Origin: Microbacterium hydrocarbonoxydans
GTDB taxonomy: Bacteria > Actinomycetota > Actinomycetes > Actinomycetales > Microbacteriaceae
DNA length: 64,000 nt
Reading direction: 5' to 3'
Assembly (NCBI RefSeq): GCF_904831005.1
Contig: NZ_LR882982.1
Location: 620,001 to 684,000, forward strand
Program-made: the position numbers and the translations under genes
The notes under the pieces: generated by a model
The model's database searches: none
What the model was told of the DNA's origin: nothing
What the model saw: the letters and a program-made list of their open reading frames with translations, nothing else
In this document: piece after piece, positions 23,607-33,237 of the stretch
Layout of the letters: each line of letters starts with the position of its first letter
Position numbering within the stretch: the stretch's first letter is position 1

Positions 23607-24926
23607 ATGCTCGCGATCCGTACCCGAGCCGCAGCCATCGCCACGGTCGGCGTCGTCGCCGTCGCACTCGCCGGCTGCGTCGGAACATCTGACGCACCAT
23701 CCGCCGACGGAGACGTCACCCTGACCTGGTGGGGGTGGAACAACTTCCAGTACGAGCAGGTGATCGAGGAGTTCGAAGCCGCCAACCCGGGAATCACCGT
23801 CGAGTACAAGAACTACGCCTTCGACGACTACATCACCGCTCTGCGCCCCGCTCTCACGGGCAGCGACGGGCCCGACGTCTTCCAGATGCAGCCCGGCGCG
23901 CTTGTCACGAACTTCGGCCCGCTCGCGGTCGATCCCTCGGACCACATGGAGTCCGTGCACGGGGCGGACTGGCAGGGTCGCTTCTATCCCGCCGGTCTGG
24001 AAGCGCTGCAGGCCGATGGGGAGCAGGTGGCGCTTCCGAACTACATGAGCGCCGCTGGCCTCATTTACTACAACGCCGACATCCTCGAGGAACTCCGACT
24101 CGACGTGCCCAGCGATCTCGACCAGTGGGAAGCGGACTGCGCGACGATCGTCGAGGCCGGATACGCCTGCCTCGCGCACGGTGCGAAGGACGGCTGGGTC
24201 AATGAGGACGTGTTCCTCTCCCTGGCCAACAGCGTGTCTCCCGGACTCGTCTACGAGGCCATCGAGGGAGAGGCCTCCTGGACGGATCCCGACCTCGTCG
24301 CCGCGATGACCGCGTGGGGATCTCTCTTCACGAACGGCATCGTCGCCGAGGGGGCGACCGCCATGGCCGAATACCCCGACGCGTTCTCAGCCTTCCTGGA
24401 GGGGAATGCTGCCTTCATCGCCTTAGGCACCTGGAACACCTCGCAGACCATGACCGCTGCGGGCATCGCCGAGGCGCAGAAGGGCGTCAGCACGCCTATC
24501 GACAACGTCTTCCTGTCGGCGCCCTTCCCCGCCGCGGAGTCGGGTGGGACACCGACGAGTCCCTTCGGCGGACCGGACAACGGGTGGGCTGTCGCAGCAA
24601 ACACGCCATCGGAGGAGGCGGCACTCACCTTCCTCGACTTCCTCACCACCGGGTACGGGCAGGAGAATCAGGCCAGCGGCGGCAACATCCCGGCCGTGCG
24701 TGACGTCGCAATCTCGACGGAGGACGTCGTGGATCCGCGGCAGGTCGAGGACATCGAGCGCCAGCAGTCGAGCATCGACGACCTGGTCGGGCTGCGCCAG
24801 ATCCCTTACCCCGACCTGGATGCCGCCCTCGTCGACGCGCTCTCCCAGGTCGCGGCCGGTGCCGCGACTCCGAAGGCCGCGCTCGAGAGTATCGAGTCGG
24901 TGTCAGCAGGCCTTGACCGCGAGTGA
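23607..24926 (+). CDS. ABC sugar importer, extracellular solute-binding lipoprotein
   Basis: A 439-residue family 1 solute-binding protein. The lipobox VALAGC places the lipidated Cys near residue 24. The mature part starts with VTLTWWGWNN and has the usual cluster-B features (EEFEAANPGITVEYKNY; WNTSQTM; TPTSPFGGPDNGWAV). AAAGGAG precedes ATG 23607. It is the first gene of the plus-strand operon with two permeases and two glycan enzymes, so an oligosaccharide, possibly rhamnose-containing, is the likely ligand. No ATPase gene is present; a shared MsiK-type ATPase elsewhere is expected. Confidence 0.9.
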   Translation: MLAIRTRAAAIATVGVVAVALAGCVGTSDAPSADGDVTLTWWGWNNFQYEQVIEEFEAANPGITVEYKNYAFDDYITALRPALTGSDGPDVFQMQPGALVTNFGPLAVDPSDHMESVHGADWQGRFYPAGLEALQADGEQVALPNYMSAAGLIYYNADILEELRLDVPSDLDQWEADCATIVEAGYACLAHGAKDGWVNEDVFLSLANSVSPGLVYEAIEGEASWTDPDLVAAMTAWGSLFTNGIVAEGATAMAEYPDAFSAFLEGNAAFIALGTWNTSQTMTAAGIAEAQKGVSTPIDNVFLSAPFPAAESGGTPTSPFGGPDNGWAVAANTPSEEAALTFLDFLTTGYGQENQASGGNIPAVRDVAISTEDVVDPRQVEDIERQQSSIDDLVGLRQIPYPDLDAALVDALSQVAAGAATPKAALESIESVSAGLDRE

Positions 24927-24999
24927 TCCGTCCGGGGCGGGCTCGGTCATCGAGCGCGCTCCGGGCTCCGCGCGACTTCGCAGCCACGAGAGGAACTAC

Positions 25000-25908
25000 A
25001 TGACGACGGCAACTCCGGCGAGGCCCGACACCCGGCGCATGCCCGTGCGGGTATACCGGTCACTGCAGAAGTGGATCTGGGCGGTACCAGCACTGATCCT
25101 CGTCGGAGGCGTCATCCACGCTGCGATCCTGGCGAACGTGTCCTACTCGACTCTCGACTGGAACGGCGTCTCCACCGATGCCGAAAGTACCGGCTTCGGC
25201 AACTACATCGCCCTGGTCACCGATGCGACGTTCCTCACCGCACTGCGCAACACACTGGCGTTCGCCGTCGGCACGGTCTTCATCCAGATGGTGTTGGGCT
25301 TCGGGCTCGCGCTCCTTGTGCGCACCCGAGTGGTCGGTCGCGGTCTCCTGCGCACTCTCGTCTTCGTGCCGGTGGTGCTGTCACCCGCCGTCGTCGCCGT
25401 CTCCTTCCGACTGCTTCTCACCCCCGATGGTGCTTTCAATCAGACGTTGGAATCGCTCGGGTTCGGGTGGCTGACACAGGCGTGGCTCGCGAATCCGTCG
25501 ATCGCCCTCCTCGCCCTTATCGCCATCAACGTGTGGCAGTACACCGGATACAGCTTCGTGATCTACGACGCGGCGCTCGGCCAGGTCGATCCCTCGATGA
25601 TCGAGGCGGCGCGGCTCGACGGCGCCGGCACCTGGCGGCTCACGAAGAGCATCCTGCTTCCGACCGTGTCCGGATCCCATCTTGTGCTCATCGTGCTCGG
25701 ATTCGTCAGCTCCCTGAAGATGTTCGAGCTGGTCTTCCTCACGACCGGCGGTGGGCCGGGCAACTCGACCCAGGTGCTCACCGGATACATCTACGAGCAG
25801 GCGATCGCGAGGTTCCATGCTGGATACGCCTCGGCCATCTCGATCGTGGTCGTCCTCGTCGCCGCCGTCTTCGCGGCGCTCCAAGTCCGACTGGCAAGGA
25901 ACGCCTGA
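25000..25908 (+). CDS. ABC sugar importer permease (MalF type)
   Basis: A 302-residue membrane protein with six hydrophobic segments. The binding-protein-dependent transport signature EAARLDGAGTWRLTKSILLP is present, the loop that docks on the ATPase. ATG 25000 has GAGAGGA upstream. It lies 73 bp after the binding protein gene and is followed almost directly by the second permease. Confidence 0.92.
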   Translation: MTTATPARPDTRRMPVRVYRSLQKWIWAVPALILVGGVIHAAILANVSYSTLDWNGVSTDAESTGFGNYIALVTDATFLTALRNTLAFAVGTVFIQMVLGFGLALLVRTRVVGRGLLRTLVFVPVVLSPAVVAVSFRLLLTPDGAFNQTLESLGFGWLTQAWLANPSIALLALIAINVWQYTGYSFVIYDAALGQVDPSMIEAARLDGAGTWRLTKSILLPTVSGSHLVLIVLGFVSSLKMFELVFLTTGGGPGNSTQVLTGYIYEQAIARFHAGYASAISIVVVLVAAVFAALQVRLARNA

Positions 25909-25909
25909 C

Positions 25910-26698
25910 ATGTTCTCTCATCAATCGCTTCCCGCGCGGGTCATCAGCCAGGTCCTCCTCCTCATCGCGGTCGGGGTGCTGGTGCTGCCTCTGGGAATGA
26001 TCCTGTTCGTGAGTATGCAGGGGGAGGGGCCGGTCAACTATCTTCGCGTTCTCGAGGGCACCCCGTTCGTCCGGTTCTTCGTCAACAGTGTGATCGTCTC
26101 CGTCTCCACCGTCGTTCTGGTGACCCTCACCGCGACGATGGCCGCGTTCGCCACGTCGGTGCTCCGTCCCCGGGGAGCGGGGATCGCGCAGCTGCTGCTC
26201 ATCGCCGGACTCGCGCTTCCGGCCATCGCGCTCGTCGTACCCCTCTTCTACGCCGTGCAGTCACTCGGACTCCTCAACACCTACTGGGCGGTGATCATCC
26301 CTCTCGCCGCGATCTCCCTGCCGTTCGGCGTGCTCGTTGCATCGAACTACATCCGGTCGCTGCCCGTCGAGGTCTACGAGGCGGCCAAAGTCGACGGCGC
26401 CACTGACTGGCAGTACTTCTGGCGGGTGCTGCTGCCGATGTGCCGGCCCATCCTCGCCGTGGTGGTGATCTTCACCTTCCTGAGCGCCTGGAACGAGTAC
26501 CTCTTGCCGCTGATCTTCATTCAGAACACCGACATGCAGGTCCTCACCCAGGTGCCGACGTACTTCCAGAGCCAGCGCCTGGTCGACACTCCCAAGATCT
26601 TCGCGGCGAACGTGCTCATCAGCCTCCCCGTCGTCGTCCTCTACATCGCACTGCAGCGCACCTTCCAACGCGGTCTCTCCGCCGGTGCCATCAAATGA
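25910..26698 (+). CDS. ABC sugar importer permease (MalG type)
   Basis: A 262-residue membrane protein with six hydrophobic segments and the EAA loop YEAAKVDGATDWQYFWRVLLP. The conserved WNEYLLPLIF region is typical of CUT1 MalG-like permeases. One base separates it from the preceding permease stop. It should form the heterodimeric channel with that protein. Confidence 0.92.
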   Translation: MFSHQSLPARVISQVLLLIAVGVLVLPLGMILFVSMQGEGPVNYLRVLEGTPFVRFFVNSVIVSVSTVVLVTLTATMAAFATSVLRPRGAGIAQLLLIAGLALPAIALVVPLFYAVQSLGLLNTYWAVIIPLAAISLPFGVLVASNYIRSLPVEVYEAAKVDGATDWQYFWRVLLPMCRPILAVVVIFTFLSAWNEYLLPLIFIQNTDMQVLTQVPTYFQSQRLVDTPKIFAANVLISLPVVVLYIALQRTFQRGLSAGAIK

Positions 26699-26712
26699 AC
26701 AAAGGATCACCG

Positions 26713-27843
26713 ATGCGGCCCACAGTCCTGGCCTACTTCTTCCCCGACTGGCAGACCGACGCGCGCAACGACGCGTGGTTCGGTGAGGGTTGGACCGAGT
26801 GGGAGCTGCTCCGCCGCGCCACCCCGCGGTTCGACGGTCATCGCCAGCCTCGGGTCCCCCTTGCGGGCGAGGAGGACGACGCCGATCCGGCCGTGATGGC
26901 GCGTCAGATCGAGCTTGCGCACCGGCACGGGATCGACGGATTCCTCGTGGACTTCTACTGGTACGACGACGGGCCCTACCTGAACCGCGCCCTCGACGAG
27001 GGGATGCTGGCGGCAGAGATGCCCGAGGACTTCCGCATCGCGCTGATGTGGGCGAACCACGAGCTCGTCGACATCTTCCCCTCGCGGCACCCGCATCGGA
27101 AGCCGCCGATGTTGAAGTCCGGGGCGATCGACAGGCCGGCCTTCGAGCGGATGGCGCGGCACGTGATCGACACGTACTTCACGCATCCGAATCACCTGCT
27201 CATCGACGGCAAGCCGTTCTTCTCCGTCTACGAGGTGGGAACCCTTCTCGAGGGCCTCGGCGGCGTCGAAGGCGCCCGCGATGCGCTCGACTGGTTCCGC
27301 AGGGAGACGATCGCCGCCGGCTTCCCCGGACTGCACCTCGACATGGTGGTCTGGGGCTTCGGCGTCCTGCCCACCGCGGTGACGGTGGCGGATCCGGCCA
27401 CCCTCATGCGCGCGCTGGGCGCCGACAGTGCGACCTCGTACGTGTGGATCCATCACACCGCCATCGAACACCACCCGTGGCCGCTCGGAGACTGGTGCGA
27501 CGTGCAGCGCGATGCGTTCGACGCATACGAAGGATACGTCGAGGCGCTGCCCGTGCCCTTCCACCCCAACGTCAGCGTCGGGTGGGACCCGTCGCCGCGC
27601 ACGGTGCAGTCGACCGAATGGGAGGACGGCACCTATCCGTGGATGACGGTGTTCGACGCCTCACCGGATGACTTCCGACAGGGGCTGCTCGCCGCGCGCC
27701 AGTTCCGCGCCGACCACCCCGTCGCCAGCCCGCTGCTCACGATCAACGCCTGGAACGAGTGGACGGAGGGGGCGGCGCTCCTTCCCGACACTCACTTCGG
27801 AACTCGTTTCCTGGAGACGATCACGGAGGTCTTTCCTCGATGA
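26713..27843 (+). CDS. glycoside hydrolase family 99-like (WbsX-type) protein
   Basis: A 376-residue cytoplasmic protein starting at ATG 26713 behind AAAGGA. It matches the GH99-like/WbsX family: N-terminal AYFFPDWQTD, GIDGFLVDFYWY, MWANHELVD, and the signature C-terminal NAWNEWTEGAALLPD with LE(T) downstream. Some members act on mannose-containing glycans (GH99 endo-mannanase) and others sit in polysaccharide clusters with unclear activity. Position between an ABC importer and an alpha-rhamnosidase suggests processing of the imported oligosaccharide. No signal peptide. Confidence 0.8.
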   Translation: MRPTVLAYFFPDWQTDARNDAWFGEGWTEWELLRRATPRFDGHRQPRVPLAGEEDDADPAVMARQIELAHRHGIDGFLVDFYWYDDGPYLNRALDEGMLAAEMPEDFRIALMWANHELVDIFPSRHPHRKPPMLKSGAIDRPAFERMARHVIDTYFTHPNHLLIDGKPFFSVYEVGTLLEGLGGVEGARDALDWFRRETIAAGFPGLHLDMVVWGFGVLPTAVTVADPATLMRALGADSATSYVWIHHTAIEHHPWPLGDWCDVQRDAFDAYEGYVEALPVPFHPNVSVGWDPSPRTVQSTEWEDGTYPWMTVFDASPDDFRQGLLAARQFRADHPVASPLLTINAWNEWTEGAALLPDTHFGTRFLETITEVFPR

Positions 27844-30440
27844 GTTCTGCTGCACGCATCGTCTCCGTCTCTGTCGAGCACCACGCCGAGACCCTCGGAA
27901 TCGGCACTTCGAAGCCGCGACTCGCCTGGACGATCGACGCACCATCCGACTGGAATCCCGGGCGCACGGAGGCGCAGCTCGAGGATGAGACCGGTGCGGT
28001 CACGGTCGCGCCCCTTGATGCGCGGGATGAAGTCCTGGCGTCCTGGCCCTTTCGGCCGCTGGCGTCGCGCGAGCGCGTGGCGGTGCGCATCCGCGCGGTG
28101 AACGACGCCGGTACCGAGCGGACGCCCTGGAGCGCGCCGCTCTTCGTGGAGGCAGGTCTGCTCGGCCCGGCCGATTGGCAGGCTCGCCCGGTCTCAGCGC
28201 CGTGGCCCGAGACGCCGGGGACCGAGCGGCGACCGAGTCGGATGCGTCGGCGCTTCGACCTCGACGGCGGGTTCCGCTCCGCCCGGCTGTACATCAGCGC
28301 GCACGGCGTCGTCGACGGCTTCCTCAACGATGAGCGTGTCGGAGACGACACACTCGTGCCGGGCTGGACGAGCTATCGTCACCGCCTGGCATACCGCACC
28401 TACGACGTCACCGATTTGCTGGTCGGAGGCGAGAACGTCTTCGGCGCGCACCTCGCCGACGGATGGTACCGAGGCCGTCTCGGCTATGTGGAGAACCTTC
28501 GCGACTACTACGGAGACGATCTCGCCCTCATCGCCCAGCTCGAAATCCGCTACGACGACCGAACGATCGTGATCGCGACGGGGGAGCCGGGATGGGAGGC
28601 CACCACCGGACCGATCCTGAGCAGCAGTCTCTACGACGGTGAGACCTATGACGCCCGTATCGGCGACGACTGGCGCGGAGGTGAGTGGGTGCCGGCCGTC
28701 GTGGGCGACCGGGATCCGGCGACCCTGTTCGCGCCGCGTAGCGCTCCTGTGCGTCGCCATGCGGAGTTCGCGCCTCGGACGATGACGGTGCAGGCAGACG
28801 GCAGCATACTGTACGACTTCGGGCAGAACATCTCGGGGCGCCTACGTCTGTCGATGACGCGTACGCGCCGAGGGGAGGAACTCGTGCTGCGCCACGCCGA
28901 GGTGCTCGAGAACGGCGACCTCGCTCTGCGTCCGCTGCGTTCGGCAGCGGCTACCGACCGTTACGTGCAGGGCGGAGGCGAGGAGCAGTGGGAGCCGCGG
29001 TTCACGATGCACGGGTTCCGCTACGCCACAGTGACCGGGTGGGGTGGTGCGCCGGCAGAACTCGACGTGTGCGCGATCGCCTACACGACGCAGATGCGGC
29101 CGACCGGCTCGTTCGAGACGGACAACCCGCTCCTGAATCGCTTCCACGAGAACGTTCGATGGGGCCTGATCGGCAACATGGTCTCGTTGCCCACGGACTG
29201 CCCGCAACGGGACGAGCGACTGGGGTGGACGGCGGACTTCCAAGTCTTCGCCCCCGCCGCCTCGTTCCTCTACGACATCTCCGGTTTCGCTCTGGACTGG
29301 CTCGACGATCTCGCGGCCGAGCAATCGCCCGACGGCACCGTCCCCATCTACGTGCCCTGGCTGCCGCTCGACTACGACACGAGCCCGCCGGTCGCGGCGT
29401 GGGGCGATGCGGCCGTACTCGTGCCGGACACACTGCACGAGCGTTACGGCGATGCTGAGATCCTGAGACGCCACTTCAAGACCGGGGAGCGCTGGATCGA
29501 GCGCGTCCGCGAGCTCGCGGGTGACGATCTCATCTGGGACGAGGGGTTCCAGTTCGGAGACTGGCTGGATCCGCTGGCCCCGCCGGACGACCCGTTCCGT
29601 GCCGTGACGTCCACCGGCTTCGTCGCCACGGGGTGCTTCGCGCACACGGCCGCGCGTTTGGCGAGGATAGGGCGGGTCATTGGGGCCTCATCTACAGACC
29701 GGGTGCAGCGCCTGGCGGACGACGTGCGCCAGGCATTCGCCGATCGATACCTGGACGACGAGGGGCTCCCCCGCGATGACACCCAGACGGCCTGCGCCAT
29801 GGTGCTGCAATGGAACCTCGGCGCCCCGGAGCACCGGCCGCGCGTGGCCGAGCGGCTCGCGCAGCTCGTGCGAGGGACCGGCTTCCGGATCGGGACCGGC
29901 TTCGTCGGGACGCCCCTGGTGCTGGACGCGCTCGCCGACAACGGTCACCTCGAGGATGCCTACGCCTTGCTCTTGCAGACGGAGTGCCCGTCATGGCTGT
30001 ATGCCGTGACGATGGGTGCCACCACAGTGTGGGAGCGGTGGGACTCGATGCTTCCCGACGGCTCGATCAACCCGGGTTCGATGACGAGCTTCAACCATTA
30101 CGCCCTCGGCGCGATCGCGGACTGGCTGCATCGCAGGGTCGGCGGCCTCGAGCCGGAGGCCGCTGGCTATCGGCGGATCCGCTTCGCACCGCGCCCGGGC
30201 GGCGGCATCACGAGCGCTCGGACGAACCATGAGACGCCGTTCGGGCCCGCATCGATCGAATGGCGGATCGGCGACGGGTGCCTCGACGTGCAGCTCGTGG
30301 TCCCGACCGGGGCCACCGGCTGGATCGACATCGAGGGGATCGTGCCACGTGAGGTGCCTGCGGGGCGCCATCTCTTCACGGTCGACGCACCGCTCAGCTA
30401 CGCGGCACCGACGACTCTCGGACGATCAGTTCGGGCATGA
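27840..30440 (+). CDS. GH78 alpha-L-rhamnosidase
   Basis: An 866-residue protein starting at ATG 27840, whose ATGA overlaps the previous stop. It carries the GH78 order: N-terminal Fn3-like part, beta-sandwich domains (ARLYISAHGVVDGFLNDERV; TSYRHRLAYRTYDVT), an (alpha/alpha)6 barrel and a C-terminal sandwich. Catalytic signatures: DCPQRDERLGWTADFQ (general acid region) and WERWDSMLPDG with SFNHYALG (general base region). It lacks a signal peptide, so terminal L-rhamnose is probably removed in the cytoplasm after import. The 3' end overlaps the convergent lacI gene by 47 bases. Confidence 0.93.
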   Translation: MSSAARIVSVSVEHHAETLGIGTSKPRLAWTIDAPSDWNPGRTEAQLEDETGAVTVAPLDARDEVLASWPFRPLASRERVAVRIRAVNDAGTERTPWSAPLFVEAGLLGPADWQARPVSAPWPETPGTERRPSRMRRRFDLDGGFRSARLYISAHGVVDGFLNDERVGDDTLVPGWTSYRHRLAYRTYDVTDLLVGGENVFGAHLADGWYRGRLGYVENLRDYYGDDLALIAQLEIRYDDRTIVIATGEPGWEATTGPILSSSLYDGETYDARIGDDWRGGEWVPAVVGDRDPATLFAPRSAPVRRHAEFAPRTMTVQADGSILYDFGQNISGRLRLSMTRTRRGEELVLRHAEVLENGDLALRPLRSAAATDRYVQGGGEEQWEPRFTMHGFRYATVTGWGGAPAELDVCAIAYTTQMRPTGSFETDNPLLNRFHENVRWGLIGNMVSLPTDCPQRDERLGWTADFQVFAPAASFLYDISGFALDWLDDLAAEQSPDGTVPIYVPWLPLDYDTSPPVAAWGDAAVLVPDTLHERYGDAEILRRHFKTGERWIERVRELAGDDLIWDEGFQFGDWLDPLAPPDDPFRAVTSTGFVATGCFAHTAARLARIGRVIGASSTDRVQRLADDVRQAFADRYLDDEGLPRDDTQTACAMVLQWNLGAPEHRPRVAERLAQLVRGTGFRIGTGFVGTPLVLDALADNGHLEDAYALLLQTECPSWLYAVTMGATTVWERWDSMLPDGSINPGSMTSFNHYALGAIADWLHRRVGGLEPEAAGYRRIRFAPRPGGGITSARTNHETPFGPASIEWRIGDGCLDVQLVVPTGATGWIDIEGIVPREVPAGRHLFTVDAPLSYAAPTTLGRSVRA

Positions 30441-31398
30441 ACACGACCGTGCGAGGCGGGGGAGCCGGTGATGCCTCTGCCTCGAGCAGCAGCCCCACGG
30501 CCGTCGCCCCGAGTTCCGCCTGCGGCGGGTGGAGCGTGGTGAGCTCGAGGGGTGAGTATTCGTCGGCGAGAGCATCGTTGTACCCGACGACCGAGATTGC
30601 GTCGGGGACCGGCAGTCCGCGCTCGACGACGAGTGCCTGGATGAGACCGACGGCGACGAGATCGTTCACCGCGAAGATCCCGTCGGGGCGCTCGGAAACT
30701 GGTCGATCGGCGATGCTGCGACCGACCTCACGCCCCTGACGGGCGTTGCGTTCGGAGGTCTCGATCAACTCGACGGTCGCGTCCGGCACTGAGGCGGCAG
30801 CGTCACGGAAGCCCTCAAGCCGCTCCGCAACCTGGTGGATCTCGCTCGGGCCGCCGACGAATGCTAGGCGACGGCGTCCGCACTGCAGGAGGTGCTCCGC
30901 AGCCATCCTGCCTCCCGCGCGCCCGTTGATGGCCACGGCCGGCAGGGTTCCCTCGTCCGAACTGTAGTCCAGTAGCACGATGGGGACGCGAGCCTTCCCC
31001 TCGACCAGGTACGGCGAAGGATCGGCGACGGGGGCGAGGAGGAGGCCGCGCACCCGCTGCTCCTCGAACAGGTGAAGGTACTCGGTCTCGAGGTCCACCT
31101 GGCTGTCGCTGTCTGCGAGGACCACGTAGAGGCCGTGCTCCGTGGCGGCTGCCCTAATTCCACGGGCGACTGCGGCGAAAAACGGGTCGGTCACGTCGAA
31201 GCCGATGAGAGCGAGCATTCGGCTCTTGCCAGCTTTGAGCTGGCGGGCGGCGTCGTTGCGCACGTATCCCAGCGCCTCGATCGAGACTCTCACGCGTTCG
31301 GCAGTCTCGGGGCGTACCTTGTCCGGCTTGTTCAGATAGAAGGACACGGTCGCCGTCGAGACCCCCGCATGCTCCGCCACCTCGCGAATACCCACCAC
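30394..31398 (-). CDS. LacI-family repressor of the glycan locus
   Basis: A 334-residue repressor. The N-terminal helix-turn-helix and hinge (IREVAEHAGVSTATVSFYLN; ALGYVRNDAARQLKAG) are followed by a periplasmic-binding-like core (IGFDVTDPFFAAVARGI; VGYNDALADEYSPLELTTLH). The start is GTG 31398 or 31395, after AGGTGA. It lies opposite the rhamnosidase operon and has an operator-like site just upstream (31419), matching the one at 23549, so it should control both its own gene and the divergent promoter. The inducer is presumably the imported sugar. Confidence 0.9.
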   Translation of the reverse strand: MVGIREVAEHAGVSTATVSFYLNKPDKVRPETAERVRVSIEALGYVRNDAARQLKAGKSRMLALIGFDVTDPFFAAVARGIRAAATEHGLYVVLADSDSQVDLETEYLHLFEEQRVRGLLLAPVADPSPYLVEGKARVPIVLLDYSSDEGTLPAVAINGRAGGRMAAEHLLQCGRRRLAFVGGPSEIHQVAERLEGFRDAAASVPDATVELIETSERNARQGREVGRSIADRPVSERPDGIFAVNDLVAVGLIQALVVERGLPVPDAISVVGYNDALADEYSPLELTTLHPPQAELGATAVGLLLEAEASPAPPPRTVVFMPELIVRESSVPRS

Positions 31399-31418
31399 TA
31401 AATCACCTCACGATGAGT

Positions 31419-31430
31419 CTAAACGTTTTA
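31419..31430. promoter_or_regulatory. LacI-family operator upstream of lacI
   Basis: CTAAACGTTTTA, which differs from the palindrome at 23549 in the final positions only. It lies 21 bases before the repressor start codon, consistent with autoregulation. Confidence 0.7.
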
Positions 31431-31549
31431 TAAATCGCGAAGACAATGAGCTTGAACGGGCACCCGGACCTGACCTAGTGTGCGTGGTCCGCCCGCCTGC
31501 CGGGTGAGGGCGGTCCTCGGGTGCCGCCTCTTCGACAGAGACTTGTGGG

Positions 31550-32884
31550 CTACACGTCACCACCCTCATCATCATTGGTTGCCCATTCAGGCGAGCGGTC
31601 GCCCTGCGTAATCTCACGCCATCCGGGGTCCTGAGCGCTCGGAAAGTCGGATGGCGGTGCGGTGCCACTGTACTGCCAGCGCTCTTCGATCTCCTCTCGT
31701 CCACCGGTTCCTAAAAAGTACCCGCCGACGGTGCGTCGCCAACCGGACCAGGCCCTCCCGTCGCCGCTCGTGCGAATATCGATGCCATGTTCAGCGGGAA
31801 GACCTCTCAGAGACAACGAGGTCAAGAGCAGATTCGGGTCATCCAAGTAGTGCCCGCCTCGGTTTCGGCGTACACCCATCTGCGCGAAGTACAGGTCGTC
31901 AAGAGCCTTCTTCGTCTCCGAGAATTCTCGTCGGTCCCACCACAGACCGTCCTCGCCCACGCCGTGAATTCCAGCTCGCTTCTCGAGCCGATCGAGACGC
32001 TCGCGTTTCTGCCGCGCACGCGCACGAACCGCTTCTCTGAAGTCGCGCATCGTTCGCGATGCTTCTTTGAAGCTTCGCTCCTTCGCCATCCTTGGGATCC
32101 ATTGCATGCTGAATCGCGAGGCATAGAGGAGGCTTCCTCGGAAACCGAGGACGAGCGCGAGTCGAACTCGAAACGGCGGCAGCTCATGATTGTTCTGAAG
32201 ACGCAACCGCGTGAGCGCACTCTCGGAAGCCGCAATAAATCCGAAGGCATAGATGAACGGCACCTGGGCGAGGGGCAGCCATACGGATACACCGAACGCG
32301 AGCGCTTCGTGACTCCAATCAATGTCAGCGAAACCGGAGACGACCTCGACCGTTGCGTGCACAAGAAGACAGAGGCCGATAAGAGCGACAAGGGCATCGA
32401 AAGCCCGCGCCACGCCAGCCGTTTTCGGCTCCCGCTTTCCGATAGCCGCACCCATGAGAAGAACTGCGAGCACCGATTGGAGGATGAGCTCAGCCCAGAG
32501 CGGCAGCGGCGCAAGGTTCAAGTAGACCGCAAGAATCGCCGAAACTCCGACGACCTCCTTGATCACTCTCGAGAAGACTGTCCGCCCTTCTTTGAACTTC
32601 GTCGCATTGAACAGGACGGGGAGCCCTGTGAACAGAACGACGATGGCGGTGTCTTTCATGTGCTCAGGCCGCCATATCCCTACCCATCCTGCGAGCGCTA
32701 CGACGCCGGTCGAATATACAAGGTAGGCCGCGACCGGGACCCAGACTTTCCATGCGCCAAAGGCTTTGAGGATGCCCTCGAACGAACGAATCAGACTCCA
32801 TCGATCGCGTGAGAGTACAAACGCCAGGCCGACGAAGGCGGCGAACAGTATCAGCGTTGCGAGTTCGCGGGAGGTGAGTTCCAT
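31550..32884 (-). CDS. hypothetical multi-pass membrane protein with charged C-terminal domain
   Basis: A 444-residue protein. About six to seven hydrophobic segments occupy residues 1-265 (LATLILFAAFVGLAFVL; WVPVAAYLVYSTGVVALAGW; WAELILQSVLAVLLMGAAIG; VWLPLAQVPFIYAFGFIAAS). After that come a charged helical stretch (FREAVRARARQKRERLDRL) and a soluble tail with several Trp. No family recognised. Codon use looks less biased than in the neighbours (many A/T-ending codons), suggesting acquired DNA. It lies alone between the glycan locus and the DUF2243/CtaG pair. Confidence 0.65.
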   Translation of the reverse strand: MELTSRELATLILFAAFVGLAFVLSRDRWSLIRSFEGILKAFGAWKVWVPVAAYLVYSTGVVALAGWVGIWRPEHMKDTAIVVLFTGLPVLFNATKFKEGRTVFSRVIKEVVGVSAILAVYLNLAPLPLWAELILQSVLAVLLMGAAIGKREPKTAGVARAFDALVALIGLCLLVHATVEVVSGFADIDWSHEALAFGVSVWLPLAQVPFIYAFGFIAASESALTRLRLQNNHELPPFRVRLALVLGFRGSLLYASRFSMQWIPRMAKERSFKEASRTMRDFREAVRARARQKRERLDRLEKRAGIHGVGEDGLWWDRREFSETKKALDDLYFAQMGVRRNRGGHYLDDPNLLLTSLSLRGLPAEHGIDIRTSGDGRAWSGWRRTVGGYFLGTGGREEIEERWQYSGTAPPSDFPSAQDPGWREITQGDRSPEWATNDDEGGDV

Positions 32885-33237
32885 TCGAACTGATCATCGA
32901 CCATGCGGAGGTCGCATACCAATAACAGGGGATTTGAACGAGTCGAACTCACTCTCTCAACGCGTCAACTCGCGCGCTCGGGATCAGAGCCGCGCCACCC
33001 TCCAGCCACTCTCGATCAGACGACGACGTCCGCGTCGGGCAGCCCGGATGGGTGGTCTTGTCGTGGCGGCGCCCGCACAGGCTTCCCAGAGCAGATTGGC
33101 GGCCGAGTCGGGCAAGCGGGGGCGCTCCGGGGATCGCTCAACGCGAATCGACCGTGTCAAGGCCGTCACGCGGCACCCGCACTCTCCCTATCGTGCTGTG
33201 TCGACCGAAAGGGCCGCAGGGACAAGGGAGCGACGCG
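32885..33237. other. intergenic, no gene seen
   Basis: About 350 bases with no supported gene. The part at 32920-32975 is AT-rich with direct and inverted CGAGT/ACTC bits (GAACGAGTCGAACTCACTCT). The end holds the AGGGAG ribosome site for the next gene. No tRNA could be folded from the GGGGATTTGAAC stretch near 32930. Confidence 0.4.

Noticed and set aside
23603..24179. Minus-strand ORFs opposite the sugar-binding protein
   Set aside because: Antisense to a lipoprotein with a clear lipobox and ribosome site; no motif of their own.
32920..32990. Possible tRNA or tRNA-end attachment site (GGGGATTTGAAC)
   Set aside because: No acceptor or anticodon stem could be formed around it.
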